Positions 1-9,856 of a stretch of 64,000 nt of DNA are shown here, in pieces. The notes under the pieces were generated by a model that saw only the letters and a list, made by a program, of their open reading frames with translations, had not been told where the DNA came from and searched no databases. This stretch comes from Yersinia pekkanenii (GTDB taxonomy: Bacteria; Pseudomonadota; Gammaproteobacteria; Enterobacterales; Enterobacteriaceae): NCBI RefSeq assembly GCF_001152565.1, contig NZ_CQAZ01000004.1, positions 124,001 to 188,000 of the forward strand. Reading direction: 5' to 3'. Position 1 is the stretch's first letter. Each line of letters begins with the position of its first letter. A program made the translations under genes and the position numbers.

Positions 1-587
1 TCCTGATTCAGCAGCGCTGCGATGTCTTCTTTTACGCTATGCTGCTGTTCATCCATCAAACGCTGTGTCATATCAATGCTGTCGAAAATTTCAGCGACTG
101 AATATTTTAGCGGGGCAAAGACGTTACGATGCCAGTGGAATTCATCCCCCCCCTCTTCTGCCGCTTCTGCTGCTCGTTGCAGCTCTTGTGCCACAATCGA
201 CAATTGCATCGACAGCCGCAGGGTAGAGAACTCGCGCTGACGGATATAATAATCGGTGATACCAATGCCCAAAGGGGTTAGACGGTAAATGGCATTGCCA
301 TCAGCCATCTCACTGGTAAAGCGGTTCAGTAACCGCTGGCGCACCATATCATTGATGGCGTTATTGGCGCGTACCGCCACGGTTTCGTGAGTCTGTTCAA
401 AGCCTTTGCTCACGTGGCGAAATGCGTCAATCAGCTCCCCTTCGCTCATTTCACCGTCCAGCCGCTCACCGTTTAACGTGGCAATGGCCATAAGAAAAGC
501 CAGACGCTCCGTTGGCAGAGTAATCGAAAAGTCATTTTTTCGCGCCCAGGCGACCAGTTCGGGTACTGTCTGGGAAAATTCACTCAT
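1..587 (-). CDS. mukF: Chromosome partition protein MukF, N-terminal part (partial)
   Basis: MukF is the kleisin subunit of the MukBEF condensin, which compacts and segregates the chromosome. Only the first 195 codons are in the window; the gene runs off the left edge. The translation opens [19 protein letters not shown] and follows E. coli MukF nearly residue for residue through the winged-helix N-terminal dimerisation domain. The start codon lies in the ATGA overlap with the cmoM stop, so the two are translationally coupled, as in the E. coli smtA-mukF-mukE-mukB operon. mukE and mukB are expected beyond base 1. Confidence 0.96.
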   Translation of the reverse strand, partial: MSEFSQTVPELVAWARKNDFSITLPTERLAFLMAIATLNGERLDGEMSEGELIDAFRHVSKGFEQTHETVAVRANNAINDMVRQRLLNRFTSEMADGNAIYRLTPLGIGITDYYIRQREFSTLRLSMQLSIVAQELQRAAEAAEEGGDEFHWHRNVFAPLKYSVAEIFDSIDMTQRLMDEQQHSVKEDIAALLNQ

Positions 588-1369
588 AATGGGTCCTTCA
601 GATTCGGCTTAAACGCCATGACATGCACGTAGCGCCCCAGACTGATAAAGGGCTCCTGCCGGCAATAGCGCTGCTCCAACGCTAATAATTCAGCAAACTC
701 ATCGATCTGTTGCTGTTTATTTTTCATATAATCGTGAAACACCCGCACTCCTGTCTTACCACTAATGGATAAACCCATTTGCTCCAGCCAGGCATAAACC
801 GTTGGCGGATCTAAAGGGTATTGCGGTGACAACGAGCGCTGTCGACGCCTTTTCATACCCGGTATCGCCAACTGAAAGTTGCCTAACACCGCATTACGCA
901 TCACTAATCCATTGGCATTGAAAAACATCAATGAGAGTGCACCGCCAGGGTTTAACGCATTAAAAAGTATTTGCAGAACTTGTTGAGGCTCTGCAATCCA
1001 TTCTAAAACCGCATGGAACAATATCAGATCAACCGGTTGTTCTAAATGTTGGGTGATGTCCTGTGCCGCACTTTGTACAAATTGCATGTTGTGACTCACA
1101 CCTTTTTCCTGAGCCGCGACTTTTGCACGTTGGATCATCTCAGCAGACAGGTCACATAATAGAACCTGATGGCCTAATGCCGCCAGTTGGCAAGCCATGT
1201 GCCCTTCGCCACCACCCGCATCTAAAATCCGTAACGGTCGTGGTGGTAACTGCGCTAACAGCCCAATGATATCTTGCCAAACCACCGCCTGACGAATCAT
1301 TCCCTTCGTCGTGCCATAGATATTGCGGGAAAATTTCTCAGCAATATCATCGAAATTGCGATCCTGCAT
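584..1369 (-). CDS. cmoM: tRNA 5-carboxymethoxyuridine methyltransferase CmoM (SmtA)
   Basis: This SAM-dependent class I methyltransferase methylates cmo5U at the wobble position of tRNA to give mcmo5U. The SAM motif [10 protein letters not shown] lies near residue 50, and the protein aligns over its full length with E. coli CmoM (261 residues). The start at 1369 ([19 protein letters not shown]) gives exactly that length. The open frame continues upstream to 1426, but the extra 19 residues have no counterpart. The stop overlaps the mukF start by ATGA. It is probably the first gene of the cmoM-mukFEB operon. Confidence 0.95.
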   Translation of the reverse strand: MQDRNFDDIAEKFSRNIYGTTKGMIRQAVVWQDIIGLLAQLPPRPLRILDAGGGEGHMACQLAALGHQVLLCDLSAEMIQRAKVAAQEKGVSHNMQFVQSAAQDITQHLEQPVDLILFHAVLEWIAEPQQVLQILFNALNPGGALSLMFFNANGLVMRNAVLGNFQLAIPGMKRRRQRSLSPQYPLDPPTVYAWLEQMGLSISGKTGVRVFHDYMKNKQQQIDEFAELLALEQRYCRQEPFISLGRYVHVMAFKPNLKDPL

Positions 1370-1548
1370 GGACAACTGCTCCGCTATAACTATTGATTTA
1401 CCGGCCTGGAGAGACTCGTAAAACAATAGTCACAGTAAAAAGAATGCCTATCAATCTGCTATTTTGGCACAGCCTGACTTAGAATAAATCTTCTTGACCC
1501 GTAATCATCGCCAAATGCCGTTTTTTCAGTCAAAAGGTCCCTATTTTT

Positions 1549-2316
1549 ATGCTTTTTACCTTAAAAAAGTTTGTTGGCGGCTTATTAATGCCACTGCCCT
1601 TTCTGCTCATCGTTATGGGGCTGGCATTAATCTTATTGTGGTTTACCCGCTGGCAGAAAAGTGGCAAAACACTTTTTGCACTGAGTTGGCTGGTATTATT
1701 GCTTATTAGCCTACAACCGGTCGCTGACCGCCTGCTATTGCCACTGGAAAAACAATACGCCACTTATCAGGGAAACGACCCCGTAGATTACATTGTTGTC
1801 CTTGGTGGCGGCTACACGTTTAATCCGAATTGGGCGCCGAGCGCTAATTTATTCGCAAATAGTCTGCCCAGAGTCACCGAGGGGGTCAGACTGTATCGCG
1901 CTCATCCCCATGCGAAAATGGTATTTACCGGCAGTGCGGGCCCCAACAGCCAAAGCAGTGCACGAACGGCGGCACTGGTAGCGGAAAGTTTAGGTGTCCC
2001 AGCGGCGGATATTGTTGCATTAGAGCAACCGAAAGATACGGTTGAAGAGGCGGCAGCAGTTGCTACCCTAGTGGGGGATAAACCTTTTCTACTGGTAACC
2101 TCAGCCAGTCATCTGCCCCGCGCGATAAAATTCTTTACCGCCATTGGGCTGCATCCCATCCCCGCGCCTGCCAATCAGTTAGCCATAACCACACCATTAC
2201 ACAGTTGGGAGCGCGTTATTCCAGCAGCAACCTATTTGGGCCACACTGAACGTGCCTGGTATGAAACATTGGGGCTGATATGGCAAAAGTTAACTGAGGA
2301 TAACAATGCTGAATAA
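1549..2316 (+). CDS. elyC: Envelope biogenesis factor ElyC (DUF218)
   Basis: ElyC (formerly YcbC) is an inner-membrane protein of the DUF218 family needed for normal peptidoglycan synthesis at low temperature in E. coli. The 255-residue protein has two N-terminal hydrophobic segments (about residues 10-30 and 37-55). The DUF218 domain follows, with the signature VDYIVVLGGGY near residue 80 and later PKDTVEEA and LVTSASHLPRA. It is divergent from cmoM and convergent with ycbJ, as in E. coli. The start at 1549 is the first ATG preceding the membrane segment. Confidence 0.93.
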   Translation: MLFTLKKFVGGLLMPLPFLLIVMGLALILLWFTRWQKSGKTLFALSWLVLLLISLQPVADRLLLPLEKQYATYQGNDPVDYIVVLGGGYTFNPNWAPSANLFANSLPRVTEGVRLYRAHPHAKMVFTGSAGPNSQSSARTAALVAESLGVPAADIVALEQPKDTVEEAAAVATLVGDKPFLLVTSASHLPRAIKFFTAIGLHPIPAPANQLAITTPLHSWERVIPAATYLGHTERAWYETLGLIWQKLTEDNNAE

Positions 2317-2348
2317 TGTTGCTGTTAATAGCCCATTGTCACCCGTCA

Positions 2349-2472
2349 ATATCCAATAGATTTCGAGATGCAAGACGGCGGCAAATGAAAGAATCCTGAT
2401 GAGCTTACATCGGTAAGTGATTCGGGTTATTGACGCAGCTAACACACTTGTAACTTGAAAGATGAAGGATAT
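2349..2472 (+). repeat. ERIC element between elyC and ycbJ
   Basis: A 124-bp element matches the enterobacterial repetitive intergenic consensus. It starts with ATCCAATAGATTTCGAG, has the central palindrome around GAGCTTACATCGGTAAGTGATTCGGG written in two halves (2401-2414 and 2413-2426), and ends with AACTTGAAAGATGAAGGATAT. It lies between two convergent genes, and its right end abuts the ycbJ stop codon (2472-2474). The length is close to the usual 126-127 bp. Confidence 0.85.
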
Positions 2473-3365
2473 CAATTAAGCCAGGGGAGCAGTTGCCTGG
2501 CAGCATTATCAAATAAAACACGGTCCAAATTACCGGTATGAATAAAGCGGGCCACCCGTTCCCAAAGGGTATAGAGCCAACGGCGAGCCACAAAGGATTC
2601 AGATACCGGAGCTTTATTGAGATAGCGATAAAATAGCTGGCTCGGTGTGCCCTCTTCACTGAGGCGGAATAAATCATATTCTCGCGGTGCCCACAGCATC
2701 GGGCCGGGGTTGAGCATCGCCAACAACTGATCGCTGCGCGCATCTTTTAGCATACTGCGCAAAGTAAGGTTGCCGTGAACCAGTACCGAACTGTCGTCAA
2801 AACCGGCAAAAAGCGCATTTAAAGAGGCTCTGGCACGATAAAGTATCGCGCGGTCTTCCAATGTTATAAGCGGTGAGTTCAGATTAGACAAGGTGGCCCA
2901 CAGCACCTCAACCCGTTGTTGATACCAACTGAACCAATCATTTTCCTGTGTGCTATCAACATTACCGACACAGCCATGGCTATCAATACGGTGCCATGCC
3001 AACACACCTTCAACGATTTGGTCCATCAGGGCATCCCACCGTTCACCGGTTCGGGTTGGTGCCTCGACCGAAACACCCCGCAGACGCTCCATAAGCAGAA
3101 TTTCTTTATACGGAGATTGGTGGGTCATCACTAAACCGTACACCGTCGGCACACGAATATCGCCTTCGCGCGCCAGCATTGACAGCTTATAAGCCTCCTG
3201 TTGTGCAATTCCCTGACAAATATAACTCTTCGCCAACAGGGGGATAGCCTGATCCTGTTGGTTATACATCGCATACAGATGGGCATAGGGCTGTTCGCTG
3301 ATACGTTCGAGGCGAGTGATCGACTCCCCTAACACGACACTTAATTCAGCTTTCAGTTGTTCCAT
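2472..3365 (-). CDS. ycbJ: YcbJ family phosphotransferase-like protein
   Basis: This is a YcbJ homologue of unknown substrate, with the fold of aminoglycoside/choline-type phosphotransferases. Family features are LLMERLRGVSVEAP near residue 95, AWHRIDSHGCVG near 140, and a catalytic-loop-like VLVHGNLTLRSMLKDA near 205. Starting at 3365 (MEQLKAELSVVLGES) gives 297 residues, the same as E. coli YcbJ. The frame is open to an ATG at 3404 (310 residues), and neither start has a strong ribosome binding site. It is convergent with elyC across an ERIC element. Confidence 0.9.
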   Translation of the reverse strand: MEQLKAELSVVLGESITRLERISEQPYAHLYAMYNQQDQAIPLLAKSYICQGIAQQEAYKLSMLAREGDIRVPTVYGLVMTHQSPYKEILLMERLRGVSVEAPTRTGERWDALMDQIVEGVLAWHRIDSHGCVGNVDSTQENDWFSWYQQRVEVLWATLSNLNSPLITLEDRAILYRARASLNALFAGFDDSSVLVHGNLTLRSMLKDARSDQLLAMLNPGPMLWAPREYDLFRLSEEGTPSQLFYRYLNKAPVSESFVARRWLYTLWERVARFIHTGNLDRVLFDNAARQLLPWLN

Positions 3366-3500
3366 CAGGCTCTGTCCGGTTGTCTGGCGAAATTGAGTTA
3401 TCATAATGGGATGGTAGGCTGGATATTTCCAGAATGCAGATCAAATAACAGCCACAATAAAAATAAAATAGCTGAAGTCCGAAGGGTATAGAAATAACAA

Positions 3501-3523
3501 CGCCAGACTCATTGAGCCTGGCG
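3501..3523 (-). terminator. Terminator after kdsB
   Basis: An inverted repeat CGCCAG-a-CTC / GAG-c-CTGGCG lies about 30 bp downstream of the kdsB stop. On the minus strand it is followed by TTGTTATTTC. It is a plausible intrinsic terminator for ycaR-kdsB. Confidence 0.7.
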
Positions 3524-3550
3524 TAATAAGCCGTTCAGTTGTTAATTTTA

Positions 3551-4303
3551 TTACTGGTGCAGCATGATAGCCCGCACACGGTCCAAATCTGCTTGAGTAT
3601 CAACCCCAACCGTAGGCACAGCTTCTGCCACCGCGACGTGGATCTTTTCGCCGTACCACAGCACGCGAAGTTGCTCTAACAGTTCGATTTGTTCGAGTTT
3701 ACTCGGTGCCCAGTTAACATAACGACGAATAAAACCGGCGCGATAGGCATAGATACCAATATGGCGTAAAAAACAATCACCAATGATTTCTTTTGACTGA
3801 GCAAAACGCTCTCTTTCCCACGGGATAGCGGCGCGAGAGAAATAAAGCGCATAACCCTGCGCATCCATCACCACTTTAACCGCATTAGGATTAAAGGCTT
3901 CTTCACTACTTTCAATCGGCACGGCCAACGTCGCCATACCTGCGCTGCAGCCAGCCAGATTATCGGCAACCTGACGAATAATCACCGGAGGTATCAGTGG
4001 CTCATCACCTTGCACATTGACGATAATCTCATCATCGGCAAAACCATAACGCTTAATAACTTCAGCTAAACGTTCGGTACCAGACTGATGGTCAGCACGG
4101 GTCAAGCACACTTCACCACCTGCGGCTTCAACCGCTTTCACCACTTCGGGATGGTCTGTTGCCACAATTACCCGTGAGGCACCGGACGCCTTTGCTCGCT
4201 CCATCACATGAACAACCATCGGTTTACCCGCAATATCAGCCAGCGGTTTACCGGGTAAACGGGTTGAAGCATAACGGGCGGGTATTATCGCGATAAAACT
4301 CAT
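3551..4303 (-). CDS. kdsB: 3-deoxy-manno-octulosonate cytidylyltransferase KdsB
   Basis: KdsB activates KDO to CMP-KDO for attachment to lipid A in the LPS inner core; it is cytoplasmic. The N-terminus [20 protein letters not shown] is the nucleotide-binding signature of the family. QGDEPLI near residue 100 and the region around [13 protein letters not shown] at the C-terminus also match. The length of 250 is close to the E. coli 248. The start overlaps the ycaR stop by ATGA, so the two are coupled. In E. coli lpxK is just upstream; here it is separated by a csp gene and a ydcJ gene. Confidence 0.97.
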   Translation of the reverse strand: MSFIAIIPARYASTRLPGKPLADIAGKPMVVHVMERAKASGASRVIVATDHPEVVKAVEAAGGEVCLTRADHQSGTERLAEVIKRYGFADDEIIVNVQGDEPLIPPVIIRQVADNLAGCSAGMATLAVPIESSEEAFNPNAVKVVMDAQGYALYFSRAAIPWERERFAQSKEIIGDCFLRHIGIYAYRAGFIRRYVNWAPSKLEQIELLEQLRVLWYGEKIHVAVAEAVPTVGVDTQADLDRVRAIMLHQ

Positions 4304-4482
4304 GCATGCTTCTCATCAATTGACAGTGGGCGGGCTTCATTCTCCAACAACACCGGAATACCGTCGCGCACCGGGTAAGCCAGATTGTCCGCTTTACATA
4401 CCAACTCAAGATTTTCTTTATTGAAGTACAACTTACCGTTGCAGACCGGACAGGCAACAATTTCGAGTAAACGGTGGTCCAT
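4300..4482 (-). CDS. ycaR: Trm112 family protein YcaR
   Basis: This is a 60-residue UPF0434/Trm112-like protein ([18 protein letters not shown]). The CPVC pair and a further Cys (LVCKAD) resemble a small zinc-ribbon fold, although in E. coli YcaR the metal site is incomplete. The start at 4482 is chosen because GGAGG lies six bases upstream and the length equals the E. coli protein; the open frame reaches 4533. It is coupled to kdsB through an ATGA overlap. The function is not established. Confidence 0.94.
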   Translation of the reverse strand: MDHRLLEIVACPVCNGKLYFNKENLELVCKADNLAYPVRDGIPVLLENEARPLSIDEKHA

Positions 4483-4863
4483 ACATCCTCCAAAATGGAG
4501 CTTAACCAGCAGGAAAGTGGTCGAGGATACCATATCCGTTGATGCAGGTTAACTGTGCTGATGCTGTCATTAATATCAGAGATTAATGCCAAGCGGGTAT
4601 GTTAATCAGCAACGATATAAGTCAATGCGCATGCTAGCCATGGTGATAAATGTTGGTTTTGTTATTGATATGTTGAATATCGAGGAGTAGAATTTTGTGA
4701 CCAACATCACATAAATATGACTATCGAGTAAGAAATGAAAGTATTTCATAAGATTATTGCGCTGTTCGCTAACTTCAGCAACTAAGCCGCAAAAAATACA
4801 AATAGCAGCACCTGCAAAACCGCCCGACAATCAAAACATCGGTTGAATAGAGGCAAAAAATCT
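4483..4863. other. Intergenic region between ycaR and the csp gene
   Basis: About 380 bases with no convincing gene. The only open frame of any size (minus strand, 4606-4830) has no recognisable family content and no good ribosome binding site. The ycaR-kdsB promoter should be in the part nearest 4482. Confidence 0.5.
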
Positions 4864-4887
4864 AACGGCTACCCTTGGGTAGCCGTT
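4864..4887 (-). terminator. Terminator after the cold-shock gene
   Basis: A perfect 11-bp stem AACGGCTACCC / GGGTAGCCGTT with a 2-base loop lies four bases past the csp stop. A T-rich run (TAGATTTTTTGC) follows on the minus strand. It is a strong intrinsic terminator. Confidence 0.88.
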
Positions 4888-4890
4888 TGC

Positions 4891-5100
4891 TTAGAAAGCG
4901 ATCACATCTGCTGCTGACGGCCCGTGAATGCTACGATAAGTAGAAAATTCAACGTGTTGCCCTTCACTTAGTGATTTATTTTTGGTGTTAGCGATAGCAG
5001 TTTTGCTGACATACACATCCAAACTACCATCGTGTGGTGAAATGAAACCGTAGCCTTCAGACTGATTGAACCATTTCACTCGACCCATTTTTAACGTCAT
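4891..5100 (-). CDS. Divergent CspA-family cold-shock-like protein
   Basis: A 69-residue cold-shock domain protein beginning MTLKMGRVKWFNQSEG. It keeps the VKWFN and GYGFISP (RNP1) strands. RNP2 reads DVYVSKT instead of the usual DVFVHFS, so two nucleic-acid-contacting residues (His and Phe) are replaced. The C-terminal GPSAADVIAF matches the GPAAANV ending of the family. The start at 5100 has AGGAAA eight bases upstream; the longer frame to 5124 is less likely. It probably binds RNA or single-stranded DNA, perhaps more weakly than CspA. It is single-gene and followed by a strong terminator. Confidence 0.88.
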   Translation of the reverse strand: MTLKMGRVKWFNQSEGYGFISPHDGSLDVYVSKTAIANTKNKSLSEGQHVEFSTYRSIHGPSAADVIAF

Positions 5101-5675
5101 AATAAATTTCCTTTTACTGGGCATCCTAACAACTCATTTTTATTTATTGTTTAGATGCAGTTGCCCATCCTAAAGTTTTCTGATTAAACCTCTATGAGCT
5201 TGATTGTATGAAAAAACCCGCATAAGTGCGGGCTTTATAAATTTGCTATCCGGATAGATGATTAACCCAAAGGCATTCAAACTATTAGAAATAACGGACC
5301 TGCATCAAAGCATTATTTATGGGAGTTACTATCAGAGATTCTAGGAGGTTCGTCTTTGAAGCGGCATCAAAAAGATAACGTCTTGGGAGGAACTGCTTTG
5401 CTTTACTCTCGTATACTCTTATACATAAATAGGCGTGTATCACAGGCAAGCGGTCATTTACTCATAAAAAAACCTACCACGCAACTACTTTATTCGGCGT
5501 TATACATTAATATCCAGCATCAATGAGATGTTACGCATAAAAAACCAATATTCTCCGCTGCTTACCGCCTAAATCCTCAATATCAATCTAGACTCAAAAC
5601 AGCATAATCATTGATTCGCAGCCGTAATGATCTGGCCGTTTACTGCCTCGCCAGGCGAGAAGGAGCTAGCTAAAT
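5101..5675. other. Intergenic region upstream of csp and the ydcJ-type gene
   Basis: 575 bases with no supported protein gene. They should hold the csp promoter and 5-prime leader (cold-shock leaders are often long) and the promoter of the plus-strand ydcJ-type gene. An isolated terminator-like hairpin sits at 5211-5236. AGAAGGAG just before 5676 is the ribosome binding site of the downstream gene. Confidence 0.5.
5211..5236 (-). terminator. Orphan terminator-like hairpin
   Basis: Stem CCCGCA / TGCGGG (5217-5222 and 5227-5232) with loop TAAG. On the minus strand it is followed by TTTTTTC. No minus-strand gene is visible upstream of it, so the transcript it would end is unknown. Confidence 0.6.
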
Positions 5676-7082
5676 ATGACCCACCAACCATTTGTTAATC
5701 CCGATGAGATCCGCGCCAGATTCTCCAATGCCATGTCGGAGATGTATCAGACCGAAGTGCCATTATACGGTGCCTTATTACGGTTAGTTGCCGACACTAA
5801 TAACCAGATGTTGAGTCAGCAACCGGAACTTGCCCGACATTTGCGTCAAACCGGGGAAATTGAGCGCCTGAGCATGGAGCGGCACGGTGCAATCCGAGTA
5901 GGAACCGCTGCTGAACTCGCTACTTTGCGCCGCCTATTTGCGGTGATGGGCATGGTACCTGTCGGTTATTATGACCTGGCATCCGCAGGTGTACCGGTTC
6001 ACTCCACGGCATTCCGTGCTGTACATGAAGCCTCGCTACAAGCCAGCCCCTTTAGAATTTTCACGTCATTATTGCGTTTGGAGTTGATTGAGCCGCCAGA
6101 ACTGCGGCAGCAGGCTAGCGATATTCTGGCAAAAAGAGTGATCTTTACGCCAAGGGCGATTGAGTTGATGGTTCAGCATGAGACATCCGGTGGGCTGACC
6201 CGTCATCAAGCAGATGATTTTATCATTCAGTCATTAGAGACGTTTCGCTGGCATAATCAGGCAACCGTTAGTGCTGAAGTTTACCAACAACTGCATGATC
6301 AACATCGGCTAATTGCTGATGTTGTCGCTTTCAAAGGGCCACATATTAACCATTTGACCCCACGGACATTGAATATCGATGCCATACAAACTGCAATGCC
6401 ACAGCACAACATTACCCCCAAAGTCGTGATCGAAGGACCTCCTCCACGCAACTGTCCGATACTGTTACGGCAAACCAGCTTTAAAGCACTGGAGGAGAAA
6501 GTCGCGTTTTTATCGGCTGATGGTCAGGTGATTCAAGGCCATCACACCGCCCGCTTCGGTGAGATAGAACAACGGGGTGCAGCACTAACCGCTAAAGGAC
6601 GGGATCTTTATGATCGTTTGTTACAGGCGGCTCAGGATCAGTTGCAAGTTCCTACCAATGAAAAGAATTCCGCACAGTACATGGCCATTCTAAGTGATAA
6701 ATTTAACCAGTTCCCTGATGATTACCCAACAATGCGCGCTGAGAGATTAGCCTTCTTTCGTTATTTCCCCACAGAGAAAAGCCGAAGTGCGCCTACAGAG
6801 TCACTCCAAGGTTTAACATTAGATGAATTGATTGGCGCGGGGTTTATCCAATATGAACCTTTAGTTTATGAGGATTTTCTACCGGTCAGTGCGGCGGGTA
6901 TTTTTCAATCTAATTTAGGGGATAAAGAGCAAGCTCATTTTGCGGGTCACGCCAGTAAACAGGATTTCCAGCGGGATCTAGGAATGGCAGTGATTGATGA
7001 ACTGCAATTGTATGAAGAAACTCAGCAGCGCTCGATTGCTACATGTGCAGCAACCCTTAAGTTGACGCTACTGAGTCGATAA
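5676..7082 (+). CDS. ydcJ: 2-oxoadipate dioxygenase/decarboxylase family protein (YdcJ/HglS, DUF1338)
   Basis: The protein (468 residues) is homologous to E. coli YdcJ and Pseudomonas HglS, a non-haem iron enzyme of the VOC superfamily that converts 2-oxoadipate to D-2-hydroxyglutarate in lysine catabolism. The recalled HglS metal ligands are present: His70 and Arg74 of RHGAIR, His226 of HINHLTPR, and a Glu in FGEIEQRG (296). GVPVHSTAFR and EGPPPRNCPILLRQTSFKAL are also family-typical. The start has AGAAGGAG upstream. It stands alone between csp and lpxK, so the pathway here is inferred. The end of the gene converges on lpxK with a 7-bp gap. Confidence 0.9.
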   Translation: MTHQPFVNPDEIRARFSNAMSEMYQTEVPLYGALLRLVADTNNQMLSQQPELARHLRQTGEIERLSMERHGAIRVGTAAELATLRRLFAVMGMVPVGYYDLASAGVPVHSTAFRAVHEASLQASPFRIFTSLLRLELIEPPELRQQASDILAKRVIFTPRAIELMVQHETSGGLTRHQADDFIIQSLETFRWHNQATVSAEVYQQLHDQHRLIADVVAFKGPHINHLTPRTLNIDAIQTAMPQHNITPKVVIEGPPPRNCPILLRQTSFKALEEKVAFLSADGQVIQGHHTARFGEIEQRGAALTAKGRDLYDRLLQAAQDQLQVPTNEKNSAQYMAILSDKFNQFPDDYPTMRAERLAFFRYFPTEKSRSAPTESLQGLTLDELIGAGFIQYEPLVYEDFLPVSAAGIFQSNLGDKEQAHFAGHASKQDFQRDLGMAVIDELQLYEETQQRSIATCAATLKLTLLSR

Positions 7083-7089
7083 GATTGAT

Positions 7090-8076
7090 CTACTTCGAAT
7101 AACGAGATAATGCCTGAATTTTCTGTAGCAATTGCTCGGCCTGTTCCGGCGGTAACTGTGCATCTACCGGCAAGTACCACCAATTAGGCTGAGCAAAAGC
7201 CCGACATTTGACGGCATCTTTTTCAGTCATCAGTAATATTTGTGAGCCAGATGTCAGCGAGCTAAGTTGTGCCAAAGAATAGTCCTGATGGTCAGCAAAA
7301 GCGTATTTCTTTTTCAGCTCAATACCCAGCAAACTTAATGTGGCAAAAAAACGTGGGGGATGGCCAATACCTGCCATAGCAATAACATGTTGTAATTGCT
7401 GTGCTGGCAAACGCTCACCGGTAACCAGATTGACAGCCTGCCGAGCAACCAGTTGCATCGGGATCTCTCCGGCGGCGGCAATGCCACCATTAGTGATTAC
7501 CGCATCTACAGAATGTAACCGTCCGGCCCGTTCACGCATTGGGCCTGCGGGTAACCACCAGCCGTTACCGAAGCGGCGCATGCCATCAATCACCACCAAC
7601 TCAAAATCACGTTGTAAAGCATAATGCTGCAAACCATCATCAGTGATGATGAAATCCAGAACATAGTTTTTCAGTAACGTTTTAATCGCCTCAGAACGTT
7701 GTGGTGAGACGGCAACTGGCGCTCCGGTGCGTTGAAAGATCAGAACCGGCTCATCACCAGCCTGAAGTGTGGTTGTCTCATTGGAGAGTAGTAGCGGATA
7801 CTCATCCGACTTACCCCCGTAACCCCGGGACACAACCCCCACACGGCAGCCACGTAGTTGTAGCTGCTCCACCAACCAGATTACGACAGGTGTCTTGCCA
7901 TTACCGCCGGCAGTAAGGTTACCCACAATGATAACCGGGACTGGTGATCGCCATGCTGAACGCAGCCCAAGAGAGTAACTGGCCCGGATAAGCCATGTGA
8001 CTGCGCCATATAGCCAAGATAGCGGTAGCAATAGCAAATACAGCCAAGACTGCCCGGACCAGATACGTTCAATCAT
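7090..8076 (-). CDS. lpxK: Tetraacyldisaccharide 4-prime-kinase LpxK
   Basis: LpxK phosphorylates the disaccharide precursor of lipid A at the 4-prime position (Raetz pathway), at the inner face of the inner membrane. Length is 328 residues. An N-terminal membrane segment around [18 protein letters not shown] is followed by the Walker A-like [13 protein letters not shown] near residue 55 and the [12 protein letters not shown] motif near 147. The start overlaps the msbA stop by ATGA, giving the conserved msbA-lpxK operon, so the flippase and kinase of one pathway are made together. Confidence 0.97.
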   Translation of the reverse strand: MIERIWSGQSWLYLLLLPLSWLYGAVTWLIRASYSLGLRSAWRSPVPVIIVGNLTAGGNGKTPVVIWLVEQLQLRGCRVGVVSRGYGGKSDEYPLLLSNETTTLQAGDEPVLIFQRTGAPVAVSPQRSEAIKTLLKNYVLDFIITDDGLQHYALQRDFELVVIDGMRRFGNGWWLPAGPMRERAGRLHSVDAVITNGGIAAAGEIPMQLVARQAVNLVTGERLPAQQLQHVIAMAGIGHPPRFFATLSLLGIELKKKYAFADHQDYSLAQLSSLTSGSQILLMTEKDAVKCRAFAQPNWWYLPVDAQLPPEQAEQLLQKIQALSRYSK

Positions 8077-9821
8077 TGGCCAAACTGCATACGGTTAAGT
8101 TGTGCATAAGCACCCTGTTGGGCCAGCAACTCTGCATGCACACCCCGCTCGACGATGCGCCCATCTTCAATAACCAAGATTTCATCTGCTTTTTCTATGG
8201 TAGACAAGCGATGAGCAATAATCAGTGATGTGCGGTTTTTCTGTAACTCATCTAAAGCAGCCTGAATCGCCCGCTCAGATTCAGTATCCAGCGCTGAGGT
8301 GGCTTCATCCAGAATCAATATTGGACAATCCCGTAATAGCGCACGAGCGATAGCAATACGCTGACGCTGGCCACCGGAGAGCATGACACCATTCTCACCA
8401 ATAACCGTGTCCAGACCATGTTCCATTTTATTGATAAAGTCCATGGCGTACGCCATTCGGGCGGCTTCTTCAATTTCAGCACGACTATATTGCTCATCAC
8501 GGGCGTAAGCGATGTTATTAGCCACCGTATCATTGAACAAATGAACACTTTGCGATACTAACGCGACCTGATTACGTAAGGCACTCAGCCGATAATCACG
8601 CAGATCGTGCCCATCCATCAAGATACTGCCTTCACTGACATCATAGAATCGGGTTAGTAAATTGGCGATTGTTGACTTACCTGAACCTGAACGCCCCACC
8701 AATGCCACGGTTTTACCCGCTTCAATGTGCATATTGATATCATTCAATGCAGGGGTGTCTTTACCAGGATAGTAGAAAGTCACATGGCGGAATTCTATTT
8801 CACCTTTAGCCCGTTCAACCTCCAACTTGCCTTCGTCTTTTTCCTGCTCCATATCCAGAATAGTGAATAGCGTCTGGCATGCCGCCATACCACGTTGGAA
8901 CTGAGCATTCACATTGGTAAGAGACTTCAACGGACGCATCAGAGCAATCATTGCAGAGAACACCACCGTTATGGTACCGGCAGTTAAGGTTTCCATCACG
9001 CTTGGAAAGCTGGCCGCATACAGCACAAATGCCAAAGCGAAAGAGGCAATCAATTGAATGATCGGGTCAGAAATGGAAGCAGCAGAAACCAGCTTCATTC
9101 CCTGCTGCCGCATACGATTACTGACAGTATCAAAGCGTTCGGTTTCAACTTTCTGTCCACCAAAGATCAACACTTCTTTGTGCCCTTTCAGCATTTGCTC
9201 TGCACTGGTAGTCACTTCACCCATAGTGCTTTGCATATTTTTGCTGATATTACGAAAACGTTTTGAAACCAAGCGTATTGAGATCGAAACAATAGGTGCA
9301 ATGACGAGTAAAATCAGCGACAACTGCCAGCTGTAATAAAACATCATGATAAACAAACCGATAATAGAAGCCCCTTCCCGCACCACTGTCACCAATGCGC
9401 TGGAAGAGGATGCTGCGACTTGCTCGGAATCATAGGTAATGCGAGACAACAGAGTACCGGTCGACTGTTGATCAAAGAAGGATACCGGCATCCCCATCAT
9501 ATGGCTGAATAAGCGACGACGGATATGCATCACTACTTTGCCCGATACCCAGGAGATGCAATAGCTAGAAATAAAGCCAGTTATCCCACGGACCACCATC
9601 AAACCTATGACGGCCAGAGGCATCCACTTTAAAATTGAGCTGTTAGCCTTACCAAAACCATCGTCTAGCAATGGTTTCAGTAACGACAGCATAAAGGTGT
9701 CGCTGGCGGCATTAAGAATTAATGCTATCGCCGCGACCACAAGACCGGTCTTATAAGGAGAGATCGTTGGCCAAAGGCGACGAAATGTCTGCCAAGTGGA
9801 GAGATCTTTATCATTCATCAT
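8073..9821 (-). CDS. msbA: Lipid A export ATP-binding/permease protein MsbA
   Basis: MsbA is the homodimeric ABC flippase that moves core-lipid A across the inner membrane. Its 582 residues equal the E. coli length. Six membrane helices occupy the first 320 residues, including the region ITYDSEQVA. The nucleotide-binding domain has Walker [10 protein letters not shown] (about 376-384), signature LSGGQ (about 481) and Walker [13 protein letters not shown]. It lies between comEC and lpxK. The comEC stop is 36 bases upstream of the start. Confidence 0.98.
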   Translation of the reverse strand: MMNDKDLSTWQTFRRLWPTISPYKTGLVVAAIALILNAASDTFMLSLLKPLLDDGFGKANSSILKWMPLAVIGLMVVRGITGFISSYCISWVSGKVVMHIRRRLFSHMMGMPVSFFDQQSTGTLLSRITYDSEQVAASSSSALVTVVREGASIIGLFIMMFYYSWQLSLILLVIAPIVSISIRLVSKRFRNISKNMQSTMGEVTTSAEQMLKGHKEVLIFGGQKVETERFDTVSNRMRQQGMKLVSAASISDPIIQLIASFALAFVLYAASFPSVMETLTAGTITVVFSAMIALMRPLKSLTNVNAQFQRGMAACQTLFTILDMEQEKDEGKLEVERAKGEIEFRHVTFYYPGKDTPALNDINMHIEAGKTVALVGRSGSGKSTIANLLTRFYDVSEGSILMDGHDLRDYRLSALRNQVALVSQSVHLFNDTVANNIAYARDEQYSRAEIEEAARMAYAMDFINKMEHGLDTVIGENGVMLSGGQRQRIAIARALLRDCPILILDEATSALDTESERAIQAALDELQKNRTSLIIAHRLSTIEKADEILVIEDGRIVERGVHAELLAQQGAYAQLNRMQFGQ

Positions 9822-9856
9822 GCAAATACCAGCACCAGAAGAAATAGCGGCCCATT

